Assembly (NCBI GenBank): GCA_017617125.1
Contig: JAFZWY010000029.1
Coordinates: 62,001-126,000 of the forward strand
Origin: Bacteroidales bacterium
GTDB taxonomy: Bacteria > Bacteroidota > Bacteroidia > Bacteroidales > ML635J-15
Direction: 5' to 3'
DNA: 64,000 bases
The notes beneath the pieces are model-generated. The model was not told where the DNA came from, did no database searches, and was given only the letters and a program-made list of their open reading frames with translations. Shown here one piece after another: positions 9,365 through 18,554 of this stretch (the first letter of the stretch is position 1; each line of letters opens with the position of its first letter). Position numbers and translations under genes: made by a program.

Positions 9365-9406
9365 TCGCAAAATGCGATATCAAACTGGTCAAAATTGCGA
9401 CCAGTT
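9365..9406 (+). promoter_or_regulatory. Two adjacent hairpins upstream of a membrane-protein gene
   Basis: TCGCA/TGCGA with a 3-base loop (9365-9377) is followed at once by AACTGGTC/GACCAGTT with an 8-base loop (9383-9406). They lie 22 bases before the ATG at 9428 and are not followed by T runs, so they are not terminators. They may be a leader structure or operator. Confidence 0.35.
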
Positions 9407-9427
9407 CAAAAACAAAAAATTACTATA

Positions 9428-10129
9428 ATGAAAAAACAAGATTTTATCTTTATTTTATGCGTGATTGTGGTGCTTGTGCCATTCTTTATTCCGCAGACTC
9501 ATTTTCTCGAATATTTTAATCTTTGGACGGCTTCTCATCCTTTCATAATGAGTTTTTTCAAGTTCGCAATATTGGCGACAGTAGGAGAGATGCTCGGTTT
9601 GCGCATTTCAAAGGGCGTTTACAACCAGAAAGGTTTCGGAATTTTGCCTCGCGCAATAGTCTGGGGAATCCTTGGTATGGGAATCTGCATGGCAATGATA
9701 ATTTTCAAGGCTGGCGTACCTACTTTCCTTGATATTGTCGGCGGTTGCGAAAAGGGAACAATGGCAGGTCTGCTTGCTGGCGAACTCACATGGGGAAAGG
9801 TCGGCGTTGCATTTGCCGTAAGTGTGGCGATGAACTCGATTTTCGCACCTGTGTTTATGACCTTGCACAAGATAACCGACACGCACATACTTAACAACGG
9901 TGGAACTCTTCGGGGTTTCTTCCGTCCCATAAAGATGGAACAGATTATTGTCGGATTGAACTGGAAGGCTCAGTGGAACTTGGTTTTCAAGAAGTATATA
10001 CCGCTGTTCTGGTTCCCTGCGCATACAATAACCTTCTTGCTTCCAGCCAACTTGCAGGTGCTGTTCGCAGCATTGCTCGGCGTGATTCTGGGAGTTATGC
10101 TGTCCATTGCAAATTTGAGAAAAGGGTAG
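9428..10129 (+). CDS. Multi-pass membrane protein, possibly Mpv17/PMP22-like
   Basis: The 233-residue protein (start at MKKQDFIFIL) has about six hydrophobic segments: residues 5-25, 45-65, 75-98, 110-140, a pair near 185-205, and 205-228. The stretch WNLVFKKYIPLFWFPAHTI followed by a last hydrophobic helix faintly resembles the C-terminal W-x-x-W-P signature of Mpv17/PMP22 proteins, but I cannot confirm this. An upstream in-frame extension of 22 codons would run through two hairpins and is rejected. The function is unknown. Confidence 0.65.
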   Translation: MKKQDFIFILCVIVVLVPFFIPQTHFLEYFNLWTASHPFIMSFFKFAILATVGEMLGLRISKGVYNQKGFGILPRAIVWGILGMGICMAMIIFKAGVPTFLDIVGGCEKGTMAGLLAGELTWGKVGVAFAVSVAMNSIFAPVFMTLHKITDTHILNNGGTLRGFFRPIKMEQIIVGLNWKAQWNLVFKKYIPLFWFPAHTITFLLPANLQVLFAALLGVILGVMLSIANLRKG

Positions 10130-10216
10130 AAGGCAAACAGACGAACAGTCTAGCGGTCTTTTCGCCCCCTCGCTTGTCATAGGCTCTTGCCTACTACGAA
10201 GTAACCGGAAATAATC

Positions 10217-10253
10217 AACTTGGCAGTTACGTATGTGGCTGCCGAGTTTTTTG
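10217..10253 (+). terminator. Intrinsic terminator before yggS
   Basis: A 10-bp stem (AACTTGGCAG / CTGCCGAGTT, one G-T pair) with a 12-base loop is followed by a T-rich tail. It ends transcription from the membrane-protein gene. Confidence 0.8.
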
Positions 10254-10276
10254 TTTTCTCATTTCAAAACCAATTA

Positions 10277-10309
10277 TTTGACAACGATGAATAAAATATA
10301 TTACCTTTG
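10277..10309 (+). promoter_or_regulatory. Bacteroidota promoter of yggS
   Basis: TTTG at 10277-10280, a 21-base spacer, then TACCTTTG at 10302-10309 form a consensus match. The leader of about 50 bases contains a small hairpin (CAGTCT/AGACTG, 10338-10352). Confidence 0.75.
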
Positions 10310-10367
10310 CGAAAAAGAAAGTATGTGCAGGCTAATGCAGTCTGTCAGACTGTTAGACTTAATAGGT

Positions 10368-11063
10368 ATGGTAGAAATTGTAAAAAATATTGAAGGAATC
10401 CGCTCCCGTCTGCCTATGTCGGTGGAATTGGTGGCTGTGTCGAAGACTCATCCCGTGGAGTACATTGTTGAGGCGTATAGCTGCGGACAGAGGATTTTTG
10501 GAGAAAACAAGGTGCAGGAAATGGACCAGAAGCACGAGGCTCTCAAGGATTCCTGCCCCGACATAAAATGGCATCTCATAGGTCACTTGCAGACCAACAA
10601 GGTGAAGTACATAACTTCGTATGTCGATATGATTCACAGCGTTGATAGTCTGAAGCTGCTTCTGGAAATCGACAAGCACGCCAAGAAGGACGGTCGCGTG
10701 ATAAAGTGCCTTTTCGAGATGCACATTGCCTCGGAGGAGACAAAGTTTGGTCTCGATAGGGACGAACTTGTGCAAATCCTTGAGTCGCCAGAATTTAAGT
10801 CGTTGCAAAATGTGAAAATTTGCGGACTTATGGGCATGGCTTCCAATACAGATGACACCGAAAAGGTTCGTATGGAAATGCGTTCTCTCAAGGAGACTTT
10901 CGACTTTGTGAAGAAGAAATATTTTGCTAAAGATCTGGATTTCCGTGAGATAAGCATGGGTATGAGTAGCGACTGGAAGATTGCCATCCAGGAAGGCTCG
11001 ACCATGGTGCGAATTGGAAGTACAATCTTCGGGAAGAGAATCTATGCTGTAAATTCAAAATAA
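10368..11063 (+). CDS. yggS: YggS-type PLP homeostasis protein
   Basis: YggS/PROSC binds pyridoxal phosphate and balances cellular B6 vitamers; no catalytic reaction is established for it. The 231-residue length with start MVEIVKNIEGI is normal for the family. Frames extending 45 codons further upstream would run through the promoter and terminator. Visible motifs are VAVSKTHP (the PLP lysine lies in it), FGENKVQE, WHLIGHLQTNKVKY, IHSVDS, and the late ISMGMSSDWKIAI with IGSTIFG. A FISUMP lipoprotein gene follows after 7 bases. Confidence 0.95.
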   Translation: MVEIVKNIEGIRSRLPMSVELVAVSKTHPVEYIVEAYSCGQRIFGENKVQEMDQKHEALKDSCPDIKWHLIGHLQTNKVKYITSYVDMIHSVDSLKLLLEIDKHAKKDGRVIKCLFEMHIASEETKFGLDRDELVQILESPEFKSLQNVKICGLMGMASNTDDTEKVRMEMRSLKETFDFVKKKYFAKDLDFREISMGMSSDWKIAIQEGSTMVRIGSTIFGKRIYAVNSK

Positions 11064-11070
11064 AGATTTT

Positions 11071-11676
11071 ATGGAAAAGATTTCAGTATTGATTTGTTTG
11101 CTAGTAGTTTTGTTTTCTTCCTGCCACAAGCAGAAGTACGAATATGGAGTATTGACCGACCCTCGCGACGGAAAGACTTACAAGACAGTGGAATTTGCCG
11201 ATCACGAATGGATGGCAGAGAATCTTCGCTACGAAGGAAATATTGAACTTGGTACCGAATACGACACTATCGGTTCTCCGCGCCGTTATTATCCGAACGG
11301 TTCGCAGTCGGCAGTCGAGGAGAAGGGTTATCTATACAATTGGAAAGCTGCCATGAATGGAGCGGAGGCATCAGACGAAAATCCAAGCGGTGTGCAGGGT
11401 GTTTGTCCCGATGGCTGGCATCTGCCATCAATGTTGGAATGGAAATCGTTGAAAGACGAACTTGGCGACGATTCGGAATACATGAAGGAGTTTACATTGC
11501 CGACAGCAGGAGCCTACAACGGAACTTTCATAAACTATGGAAACAGATTATATTTCTGGTCATCTTCGAAAGTGGATTCAGCAAATGCGTATTTTTGCAC
11601 GATGTATGACCTTTATGGTATTACAGATATTGCTGATCAAGGAACAGGTATGTCGGTAAGATGTGTGAAGAACTGA
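11071..11676 (+). CDS. FISUMP-domain lipoprotein
   Basis: The 201-residue protein has a lipoprotein signal (MEKISVLICLLVVLFSSC, lipid cysteine at 18). A Fibrobacter-succinogenes-type (FISUMP) domain follows: DPRDGKTYKTVEF, WMAENLRYEG, YLYNWKAAM, VCPDGWHLPS, FWSSSK and SVRCVKN at the end. These surface or periplasmic proteins are frequent in gut and rumen Bacteroidota and their function is unknown. Two longer FISUMP proteins occur at 48533 and 51589. It shares a transcript with yggS and is followed by a terminator. Confidence 0.88.
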   Translation: MEKISVLICLLVVLFSSCHKQKYEYGVLTDPRDGKTYKTVEFADHEWMAENLRYEGNIELGTEYDTIGSPRRYYPNGSQSAVEEKGYLYNWKAAMNGAEASDENPSGVQGVCPDGWHLPSMLEWKSLKDELGDDSEYMKEFTLPTAGAYNGTFINYGNRLYFWSSSKVDSANAYFCTMYDLYGITDIADQGTGMSVRCVKN

Positions 11677-11714
11677 ATTGGTTTTTCGTAAAAGATTGTA
11701 TGAAAATACGTCGA

Positions 11715-11741
11715 AAAAAGTCGTCATAATGACGGCTTTTT
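11715..11741 (+). terminator. Intrinsic terminator after the FISUMP lipoprotein
   Basis: A 12-bp stem (AAAAAGTCGTCA / TGACGGCTTTTT) with a TAA loop is self-contained, with a T run in its right arm. The A run in the left arm means it may also work in the other direction. Confidence 0.85.
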
Positions 11742-11777
11742 CCATTTTGTAAGAGCGATTTGACTTTTTGAAATCTC

Positions 11778-11810
11778 TTGCAATGCCAATAAGAAATTTT
11801 TGTAATTTTG
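11778..11810 (+). promoter_or_regulatory. Probable promoter of asnS
   Basis: TTG at 11778-11780, 22 bases, then TAATTTTG at 11803-11810 fit the Bacteroidota consensus. The ATG follows 22 bases later. Confidence 0.6.
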
Positions 11811-11832
11811 TGGCACGAAATTTTTAACGTAT

Positions 11833-13275
11833 ATGAAGAGAACTAAGATTAGTGAAGTGCTTAACTCCACGGAATTTGGAAAAGAAACAACCGTAATGGG
11901 TTGGGTTAGGACTAAGCGTGTTAGCAAGAACGTATGTTTCATCGCATTGAACGATGGTTCTACTATAAATAACCTTCAGATTGTATTGGATGTAAATCCC
12001 GAGTTGGAACAGAAGCTCGCTGGTGTTCACACTGGCGCTGCATTGTCGGTTGACGGAAAGACCGTTGAATCGATGGGTAGCGGACAGAAGGTTGAGTTGC
12101 AGGCAAAGGACATTACCGTTTTCGGTGATGCAAATCCAGATGAATATCCTCTGCAGCCAAAGCGTCACAGTCTCGAATTCCTCCGCGAAATCGCCCACTT
12201 GCGTTTCCGTACCAATACTTTTGGAGCAATTTTCCGCATCCGTCATGCAATGACTTTTGCAATTCACAACTTCTTCAACAGCAAGGGGTTCTACAATGTT
12301 CACACTCCGCTGATCACTGGTTCCGACTGCGAAGGCGCTGGCGAAATGTTCCAGGTTACAACAATGGACCTCAACAACTTGCCACGTACCGAGGAAGGAA
12401 AGATTGACTATTCGCAGGATTTCTTCGGCAAGTCGACCAACCTGACAGTTTCGGGTCAGCTTGAAGGCGAACTTGCAGCAACTGCTTTGTCGCAGATTTA
12501 TACTTTCGGACCTACTTTCCGTGCCGAAAATTCAAATACTCCGCGTCACCTTGCAGAGTTCTGGATGATTGAACCGGAAGTCGCTTTCTTCGATCTTGAG
12601 GACAACATGAACCTCGCTGAGGAAATGTTGAAATATTTGGTAAAATATGCTCTCGACAACTGCCGCGACGATATTGAATTCCTCTGCAAGCGCCGCGAAG
12701 AAGAGCAGAAGCAGAAACCTGCTAACGAACGTGACGAGATGAACCTCATAGAACGTCTCGAATTTGTATTGCACAACGATTTTGCACGCGTCACCTACAC
12801 CGAGGCAATCGATATTCTTATGAATTCGAAGCCGAACAAGACCGGCAAGTTCGTTTACCCAGTTGACAAGTGGGGCGTTGACCTGCAGAGCGAACACGAG
12901 CGTTACCTCGTAGAAAAGCACTACAAACGTCCTGTTATCCTTATCAACTACCCGAAGGAAATCAAGGCTTTCTACATGAAGCAGAACGAGGACGGAAAGA
13001 CCGTTCGCGCAATGGACGTCCTTTTCCCGCAGATTGGCGAAATCATCGGTGGCTCGCAGCGTGAGGAAAGCTACGAAAAGCTTCTTGCAACAATCGAAGA
13101 ACGCAATATTCCAAAGAAAGATATGTGGTGGTACCTCGAAACACGTAAGTTCGGTACAGTTCCTCACAGCGGTTTCGGCCTTGGTTTCGAAAGACTTATA
13201 CTTTTCGTAACAGGTATGTCGAACATCCGCGATGTGATTCCGTTCCCACGTACACCTAAGACTGCCGAATTCTAA
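11833..13275 (+). CDS. asnS: Asparaginyl-tRNA synthetase
   Basis: AsnRS charges tRNA-Asn with asparagine. The 480 residues show the N-terminal OB-fold anticodon-binding domain ([20 protein letters not shown], about 20-39) and the class II core. Motif 2 is in [21 protein letters not shown] and motif 3 is [12 protein letters not shown] near the end. [16 protein letters not shown] is typical of AsnRS rather than AspRS. It heads an operon: rpoN starts 11 bases after the stop and three more genes overlap or nearly overlap behind it. Confidence 0.97.
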   Translation: MKRTKISEVLNSTEFGKETTVMGWVRTKRVSKNVCFIALNDGSTINNLQIVLDVNPELEQKLAGVHTGAALSVDGKTVESMGSGQKVELQAKDITVFGDANPDEYPLQPKRHSLEFLREIAHLRFRTNTFGAIFRIRHAMTFAIHNFFNSKGFYNVHTPLITGSDCEGAGEMFQVTTMDLNNLPRTEEGKIDYSQDFFGKSTNLTVSGQLEGELAATALSQIYTFGPTFRAENSNTPRHLAEFWMIEPEVAFFDLEDNMNLAEEMLKYLVKYALDNCRDDIEFLCKRREEEQKQKPANERDEMNLIERLEFVLHNDFARVTYTEAIDILMNSKPNKTGKFVYPVDKWGVDLQSEHERYLVEKHYKRPVILINYPKEIKAFYMKQNEDGKTVRAMDVLFPQIGEIIGGSQREESYEKLLATIEERNIPKKDMWWYLETRKFGTVPHSGFGLGFERLILFVTGMSNIRDVIPFPRTPKTAEF

Positions 13276-13286
13276 AATCTACGTCT

Positions 13287-14789
13287 ATGCTCAAACAGTC
13301 GCTCGAACAGAAACTGACACAAAAGTTGGCTCCGCAGCAGATTCAGATGATAAAGCTGTTGGAACTTAATACTTTGCAGCTCGAAGAACGCATCAAGAAC
13401 GAGATAGAGGAGAATCCTGCTCTCGATGATGGCGGCGAAGGCGACTACGATGATGGAGACAGCATAGTGGAAAACGACAGCGATGTACTCACCCATGAGG
13501 AGGAGCGCGACGACGGCGATATGGATTCGGATGACGAATACACACGTGAGGACGACTATTCGCTTGACGATGACTATGGTGCAAACGACGACGATGAAAT
13601 TCCAAACTATCGCCTTGAAGTAAACAATACCTCGAAGGACGACGATAGGGTGGAAATGCCGTATTCGGCATCGAAGTCGTTCAGTGAGCATCTTTTCGAG
13701 CAGTTTATACTAAAGGACGTAACCGAAAGGCAGAAGTTTATTGCTCCGTTTTTGGTTGGAAACATCGACGAGGATGGCTATCTTCGTCGTGACCTTGATG
13801 CCGTGGCCGACGATATTGCTTTTTCGCAGAATGTCGAGGTCTCGGAGAAGGAACTCGAAGATGTCCTAAAGGTGATTCAGGAACTCGACCCTGCAGGTAT
13901 CGGAGCACGTAGTTTGCAGGAATGCCTTCTTATTCAGCTTCGTCGAAAAGAGGCGCAGACCGATGGCGTGAAGACTGCAATTGCAGTGCTTTCCGATTGC
14001 TTTGAAGAATTTACCAAGAAGCATTACGAGAAGATAATGCAGAAGTGCAATATCACCGAGCAGGATTTGAAGGATGCCATCGATGTTATTATAAAGTTGA
14101 ATCCAAAGCCTGGCAACTCGTATGGAGAACCACAGAAGGCTAATATTCAAGCGATAATACCCGATTTTATAGTCGAAGTTGAGGATAACGACATAGCCGT
14201 GTCGCTCAACAACCGCAATTCTCCCGATTTGCGAATAAGCAGGTCGTTCTCGAAGATGATGGACGAGTATTCGTCGGATAAGGCTGGAAATAAAGAAGTT
14301 GTAACTTTTGTCAAGCAGAAGATTGACAATGCCAAGTGGTTTATCGATGCAATTGAGCAGCGTAAGCGCACCTTGCTGTTCACTATGGAGGCGATTGTCC
14401 ATTTCCAGCGTAAGTTTTTCCTTACAGGCGACGAGGCCGACATTCGTCCTATGATCCTGAAGGACATTGCCGAAATGACAAACCTTGATATCTCTACGGT
14501 TTCGCGTGTAGCCAACAGCAAGTACGTTGCTACACCATACGGCAATTTCCTGTTGAAGTTCTTCTTCAGCGAGGCTATGCAGACCGATTCGGGCGAAGAG
14601 GTTTCTACCCGTGAGGTTAAGCAGATCTTGAAGGAATGCATTGATGCCGAGGATTCTGCAAAGCCGCTTACCGATGACCGTCTGTCGGAAATATTGAAGG
14701 ATAGGGGCTATATAATAGCGCGTCGTACCATTGCAAAGTACCGCGAGCAGATGGGAATTCCAGTCGCACGCTTAAGAAGAAAGATATAA
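13287..14789 (+). CDS. rpoN: RNA polymerase sigma-54 factor
   Basis: Sigma-54 directs RNA polymerase to -24/-12 promoters and needs an enhancer-binding ATPase. The 500 residues show all regions. Region I (1-47, glutamine- and leucine-rich: SLEQKLTQKLAPQQIQMIKL) is followed by a very acidic region II (about 48-115, rich in D and E). The core-binding domain comes next (DPAGIGARSLQECLLIQL). The C-terminal DNA-binding part ends with the RpoN box ARRTIAKYR (about 478-486). Its stop overlaps the next ATG by one base. No enhancer-binding protein is encoded in this window. Confidence 0.97.
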   Translation: MLKQSLEQKLTQKLAPQQIQMIKLLELNTLQLEERIKNEIEENPALDDGGEGDYDDGDSIVENDSDVLTHEEERDDGDMDSDDEYTREDDYSLDDDYGANDDDEIPNYRLEVNNTSKDDDRVEMPYSASKSFSEHLFEQFILKDVTERQKFIAPFLVGNIDEDGYLRRDLDAVADDIAFSQNVEVSEKELEDVLKVIQELDPAGIGARSLQECLLIQLRRKEAQTDGVKTAIAVLSDCFEEFTKKHYEKIMQKCNITEQDLKDAIDVIIKLNPKPGNSYGEPQKANIQAIIPDFIVEVEDNDIAVSLNNRNSPDLRISRSFSKMMDEYSSDKAGNKEVVTFVKQKIDNAKWFIDAIEQRKRTLLFTMEAIVHFQRKFFLTGDEADIRPMILKDIAEMTNLDISTVSRVANSKYVATPYGNFLLKFFFSEAMQTDSGEEVSTREVKQILKECIDAEDSAKPLTDDRLSEILKDRGYIIARRTIAKYREQMGIPVARLRRKI

Positions 14790-15451
14790 TGCGAGGCTTC
14801 CTTGACATATTTTTCAAGGTTGTGAGCATAATCGGACATCCGATTCTTTTGCCCACATATTTTGCATTGACTATAAACGACATTTATGGCTTGCATCCGT
14901 TTATGGTTGCAGGAATGACATTTGTATTTCCGTTCCTTGTAATGCTGCTAGTGTTTGCTTTTATGCAGTACAGGCGTGCCAATAAAGTTCAGGGCAGTGA
15001 GGTCGTACTTTCGCAGGAAGATGTATCGCAAATGTCGAGCGGACTTTCCGACCGTTTCGAGAGTTTCTTCGAGGATACGCGCAGTCGCACCATGGCATTG
15101 GCTGTCGTAGTGGCGTTTGCATTGCTTGGATTCTTTGTGCACAAGTCGCCGATGTGGGGCTTGATAACAATGCTCACAGCCATTGCATCGCTGGTATGCC
15201 TGCTGATAAACAATTTCTGGCGGCTTAGCATTCATGCATACGGATGGGGATTCGCATTGTATCTGATGGTTTTCAAGTATTCGTATGTGTTTGAAAATGG
15301 TTTTCTGATGTCTATCATGGCGATACTTGTCTGCGGAATGGTTCTTGCATCGAGATTGTATCTGGGAAGACATAACAATTTGCAAGTGCATCTGGGATTC
15401 GCAATAGGTGCTGCGGTTCCGGCATTGCTTTATTTGGCTTTATCTTTATAA
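14789..15451 (+). CDS. Integral membrane protein, PAP2-like C-terminus
   Basis: The 220-residue protein has about six to seven hydrophobic helices. A polar stretch between the second and third (about 52-95) is probably cytoplasmic or periplasmic. Near the C-terminus, ISIHAYG-like and SRLYLGRHNNLQVHLG stretches resemble the last phosphatase motifs of PAP2 enzymes (S-x-x-H-x-x-G and R-x3-G-x-H). The first PAP2 motif is not seen, so activity is doubtful. Translation is coupled to rpoN through TAATG. Confidence 0.65.
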   Translation: MRGFLDIFFKVVSIIGHPILLPTYFALTINDIYGLHPFMVAGMTFVFPFLVMLLVFAFMQYRRANKVQGSEVVLSQEDVSQMSSGLSDRFESFFEDTRSRTMALAVVVAFALLGFFVHKSPMWGLITMLTAIASLVCLLINNFWRLSIHAYGWGFALYLMVFKYSYVFENGFLMSIMAILVCGMVLASRLYLGRHNNLQVHLGFAIGAAVPALLYLALSL

Positions 15452-15452
15452 A

Positions 15453-15740
15453 ATGGAAGTTTTTTTGAACATAATAATATTCCTAGTCCTTGCGATGCTG
15501 CTGGCGAAACTGCTGTTCCGCTATTTGGCGCCATGGCTTCTGAAACGATTCGTACAGAAAAGAATGAAGGAATTCGATGGACAATTCCAGAATTTTGAGG
15601 AAGAAAATAAGGGCGGGCAAGGCAGGACCTACGGCGATATCAGGGTTGACCATATTCCCCAAAAGGAAGAGCCGCAAAAAGGTAATTTTGATGAGGAATA
15701 TGTCGATTTTGAGGAAGTGAACGAAGACGAACAGAAGTGA
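15453..15740 (+). CDS. DUF4834-type small membrane protein
   Basis: The 95-residue protein starts at MEVFLNIIIF and has one N-terminal membrane helix (about 3-22). A basic stretch follows (LLKRFVQKRMKEF), then a short conserved strand (YGDIRVDHIPQKE) and an acidic C-terminus (EEYVDFEEVNEDEQ). This is the layout of the DUF4834 family found after asnS/rpoN-type genes in Bacteroidota; its function is unknown. It ends by overlapping the next start codon (GTGA). Confidence 0.72.
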   Translation: MEVFLNIIIFLVLAMLLAKLLFRYLAPWLLKRFVQKRMKEFDGQFQNFEEENKGGQGRTYGDIRVDHIPQKEEPQKGNFDEEYVDFEEVNEDEQK

Positions 15741-16978
15741 ACTACGAGTTTTTCATAGCAAAACGACTGGTGCTTAAGCAGCGCAGGTCGGGCGGATTCA
15801 GCCGTTCGATACTGGGTATTGCTGTGGCTGGCATTGCCGTGGGACTTGCTGTAATGCTTGTTTCTGTCGCGATAGTTACTGGCTTCAAGAACGAGATTTC
15901 GCGCAAGGTGATAGGTTTTGGCGCACACATCAGCATAACAAACTACGACAGTAACTCGTCTTACGAAACTGTGCCGATTTCGGGTGAGCAGACTTGGCTT
16001 TCGTCGCTGCGCGAGATGGATGGCGTGAAATCGGTCGACCGCTATATTGTAAAGGCAGGAATAGTAAAGACTGCCGACTATTTGCAAGGCGTTGTGTTCA
16101 AAGGAGTTGACGAGGAATACAACTGGTCGTTCTTCGAGGAATATCTTGTCGAAGGAGAACTGCTCGAAATCAACGATACAGCTAGAACAAACGGCGTTCT
16201 CGTGTCGAAAAGCATTGCCGATGTGCTCAACCTGAAGGTTGGCGATTCGTTTGCTGCGTATTTCATACAGAATCCGCCACGAATGAGGAAATTTACCGTT
16301 GAGGGTATCTACAATACCCAGCTCGAGGAGTTTGACAAGATGTATATCATTGCAGATATCAAGCATTTGCGCAAGCTCAACGATTGGAAGGACGGACAAG
16401 TTTCTGGCTTCGAGGTTAAGATTGACGATATAGACCAGCTTGATGAGATGGAACGCAAGGTTTCGAAAACTTGTTGCACCTACAATCCTGATGATGAAAT
16501 ACTGAAAGTCACAAATATACGACAGGAATACCCAGGCATTTTCGACTGGCTGTCGTTGCTCGACATGAACGTGTGGATAATTCTCGGACTTATGGTTGCC
16601 GTCACAGGCTTCAACATGATTTCGGGATTGCTGGTTCTTATACTCGAAAGGGTGAATATGATTGGCATTCTGAAAAGTATGGGCGCAACAAATGTTTCAG
16701 TACGAAAAGTTTTCCTGTATTTTGCATCCTATCTTACAATCAAGGGGTTGCTATGGGGCAATGTGATCGGAATTTTACTCTGCGTACTGCAGTATTATTT
16801 CGGCATTATACATCTCGATCCTGCATCGTACTATGTTTCAACCGTTCCGATAAATCTGGATATAGTCAACATTTTGTTGCTAAATGCGGGCACTCTCGTT
16901 GTGATAGTCGTGATGATGATACTGCCGTCGTTTATAGTGTCGAAGATTACGCCAGCCGATTCGATGAGGTTCGACTAG
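15737..16978 (+). CDS. FtsX/LolC-type ABC transporter permease
   Basis: The 413-residue permease starts with GTG at 15737, which overlaps the previous TGA. A first membrane helix lies at about 21-48 (SILGIAVAGIAVGLAVMLVS). A large periplasmic MacB-like domain covers about 49-270, and three C-terminal helices follow (about 275-300, 325-350, 375-405). This is the FtsX architecture of lipoprotein-release (LolCE-type) transporters. The motif ISRKVIGFGAHI and the cytoplasmic loop ILKSMGATNVSVRKVF are typical. The partner ATPase is not in the window. A role in moving lipoproteins to the outer membrane fits the lipoprotein-rich surroundings, but is inference. Confidence 0.85.
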   Translation: MNYEFFIAKRLVLKQRRSGGFSRSILGIAVAGIAVGLAVMLVSVAIVTGFKNEISRKVIGFGAHISITNYDSNSSYETVPISGEQTWLSSLREMDGVKSVDRYIVKAGIVKTADYLQGVVFKGVDEEYNWSFFEEYLVEGELLEINDTARTNGVLVSKSIADVLNLKVGDSFAAYFIQNPPRMRKFTVEGIYNTQLEEFDKMYIIADIKHLRKLNDWKDGQVSGFEVKIDDIDQLDEMERKVSKTCCTYNPDDEILKVTNIRQEYPGIFDWLSLLDMNVWIILGLMVAVTGFNMISGLLVLILERVNMIGILKSMGATNVSVRKVFLYFASYLTIKGLLWGNVIGILLCVLQYYFGIIHLDPASYYVSTVPINLDIVNILLLNAGTLVVIVVMMILPSFIVSKITPADSMRFD

Positions 16979-17084
16979 TTGCATGTTTATAATTAACAAT
17001 ATAACATCAATTGCAGTGGCTCTTATTGCTTTTGGTTGTTCATAAAAAATAAATGACTTATGCCGATATGAGGTAAAAAAGCCG

Positions 17085-17092
17085 TAAGTTTG
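17085..17092 (+). promoter_or_regulatory. -7 box (TAAGTTTG) before the beta-CASP gene
   Basis: This match to TAnnTTTG lies in the 169-base gap 16979-17147, 55 bases before the ATG at 17148. No clear -33 element is seen. The rest of the gap holds no recognisable feature. Confidence 0.4.
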
Positions 17093-17147
17093 AAACTTGT
17101 TTTGTTCGGCTAGGAATGTGAACCGGACTATTGATAAATTATTGAAG

Positions 17148-18551
17148 ATGAAGATAAAATTTATAGGTGCTACTCGCGAGGTTACAGGAAGCAAACACAT
17201 GATAATTACTGATTCGGGAAAGAAGATTCTTCTCGACTGCGGAATGTTCCAGGGCAAGGGCATGGAAACCGACGCTGCCAACAGGGACCTAGGTTTCGAC
17301 CCGTCGGAAATAGATTATGTGCTTGTGTCGCATGCTCACATCGATCATACAGGACTAATCCCATATATCTACAAGAATGGTTTCAACGGAAAAGTTATCT
17401 GTACTCCTGCTACCAAGGATTTGTGCTCCATTATGCTTCCCGATTCCGGTTTCATCCAGGAACTCGATATCAAGTGGTACAACAAGAAGCTTTTCAAGCA
17501 GGGGCTTCCGCGTGTAAACCCGATTTACACCCACATGGATGCAGAGCAGTGTATGAAGATTTTTGTTGATGTGCCATACGACAAGGACTACAAGGTCGAT
17601 GAAGGCATAACAGTACGTTTTACCAATAGCGGTCACATGCTCGGTAGTGCTGTCGTGAACATTACTCTCGAAGAGAACGGCAAAGTGACAAAAATTGCAT
17701 ATACTGGCGATGTAGGACGTCCGCACAACAGGATTGTAAAGCCGCCGGTACCGTTTCCACAGGCTGATATTCTCATTACCGAGGCAACTTACGGTGACCG
17801 TATTCACGAGCAGGACAGGGAAACCGAACTTGACCTGTACAATGTTATCAACAATACCTGCGTGCAGCGTGGAGGAAAACTGATAATCCCGTCGTTCAGC
17901 GTTGGTCGTACACAGGAAATCGTGTATATGCTCAACAATTTCTACAACGAGGGCATTCTTCCAAAGATTGACATTTATGTTGACAGTCCGCTTTCGGTGA
18001 ATGCTACCGAAATTTTCAAGATGCACCAGGAATGTTACAACGACGGCATTATAGAAACTATGAAGAACGATCCGCATCCGTTCTATTTCGACACCTTGCA
18101 TTATGTGAAAAGTGCTGACGAATCGAAGGAACTTAACTCAACCAAGAAGCCGTGCATAATAATTTCGGCATCGGGAATGGCTGAAGCTGGTCGTGTAAAG
18201 CACCATATTGCAAACAGCATCGAGGATTCGCGCAACACCATAATGCTTGTCGGTTACTGTGCCCCCGAAACCTTGGGCGCAAGAATTCAGGAAAAAGGTT
18301 TGCACGAAATTTCAATATTCGGAAACGTGCATCCGCTGAATGCCGACATCGAGAAGATTGAATCGTTGAGCGGTCACGGCGACTACATCGAGATGGGCGA
18401 TTTCATTTCGTGCCAGGATCCCGAAAAGTTGCGCAACATTTTTCTTGTTCACGGCGACTACGAAGCTCAGAAGTTCTATCGTGAATACCTTATGAGCAAG
18501 GGATACAGCAATATTCAGATTCCAAAGCGAGGAGACGAATTTTACTATTAG
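17148..18551 (+). CDS. Metallo-beta-lactamase/beta-CASP RNA-processing hydrolase
   Basis: The 467-residue protein is a two-metal hydrolase of the beta-CASP family, which usually acts as an RNA endo- or exonuclease. The metal motif SHAHIDHTG gives His62, His64, Asp66 and His67. Later ligand motifs are NSGHMLGSA and YTGDVGR. The beta-CASP region has GGKLIIPSFSVGRTQEI, YVDSPLS and ISASGMAEAGRVKHH, and the RMMBL-like end has SGHGDYIEM and VHGD. The start at MKIKFIGATREVTGS is standard for the family. It is the first gene of a run with fur and purA; fur starts 3 bases after its stop. Confidence 0.93.
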   Translation: MKIKFIGATREVTGSKHMIITDSGKKILLDCGMFQGKGMETDAANRDLGFDPSEIDYVLVSHAHIDHTGLIPYIYKNGFNGKVICTPATKDLCSIMLPDSGFIQELDIKWYNKKLFKQGLPRVNPIYTHMDAEQCMKIFVDVPYDKDYKVDEGITVRFTNSGHMLGSAVVNITLEENGKVTKIAYTGDVGRPHNRIVKPPVPFPQADILITEATYGDRIHEQDRETELDLYNVINNTCVQRGGKLIIPSFSVGRTQEIVYMLNNFYNEGILPKIDIYVDSPLSVNATEIFKMHQECYNDGIIETMKNDPHPFYFDTLHYVKSADESKELNSTKKPCIIISASGMAEAGRVKHHIANSIEDSRNTIMLVGYCAPETLGARIQEKGLHEISIFGNVHPLNADIEKIESLSGHGDYIEMGDFISCQDPEKLRNIFLVHGDYEAQKFYREYLMSKGYSNIQIPKRGDEFYY

Positions 18552-18554
18552 AAA

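Noticed and set aside
10233..10367. 45-codon N-terminal extension of yggS
   Set aside because: It runs through a terminator tail and the promoter, and the family length fits the ATG at 10368.
11811..11827. TGGCAC motif before asnS as a sigma-54 promoter
   Set aside because: The -12 GC element is missing at the right distance, and a primary promoter lies immediately upstream.
12532..13167. Minus-strand open frame inside asnS
   Set aside because: It is antisense to a fully conserved synthetase and has no start signal or known domain.
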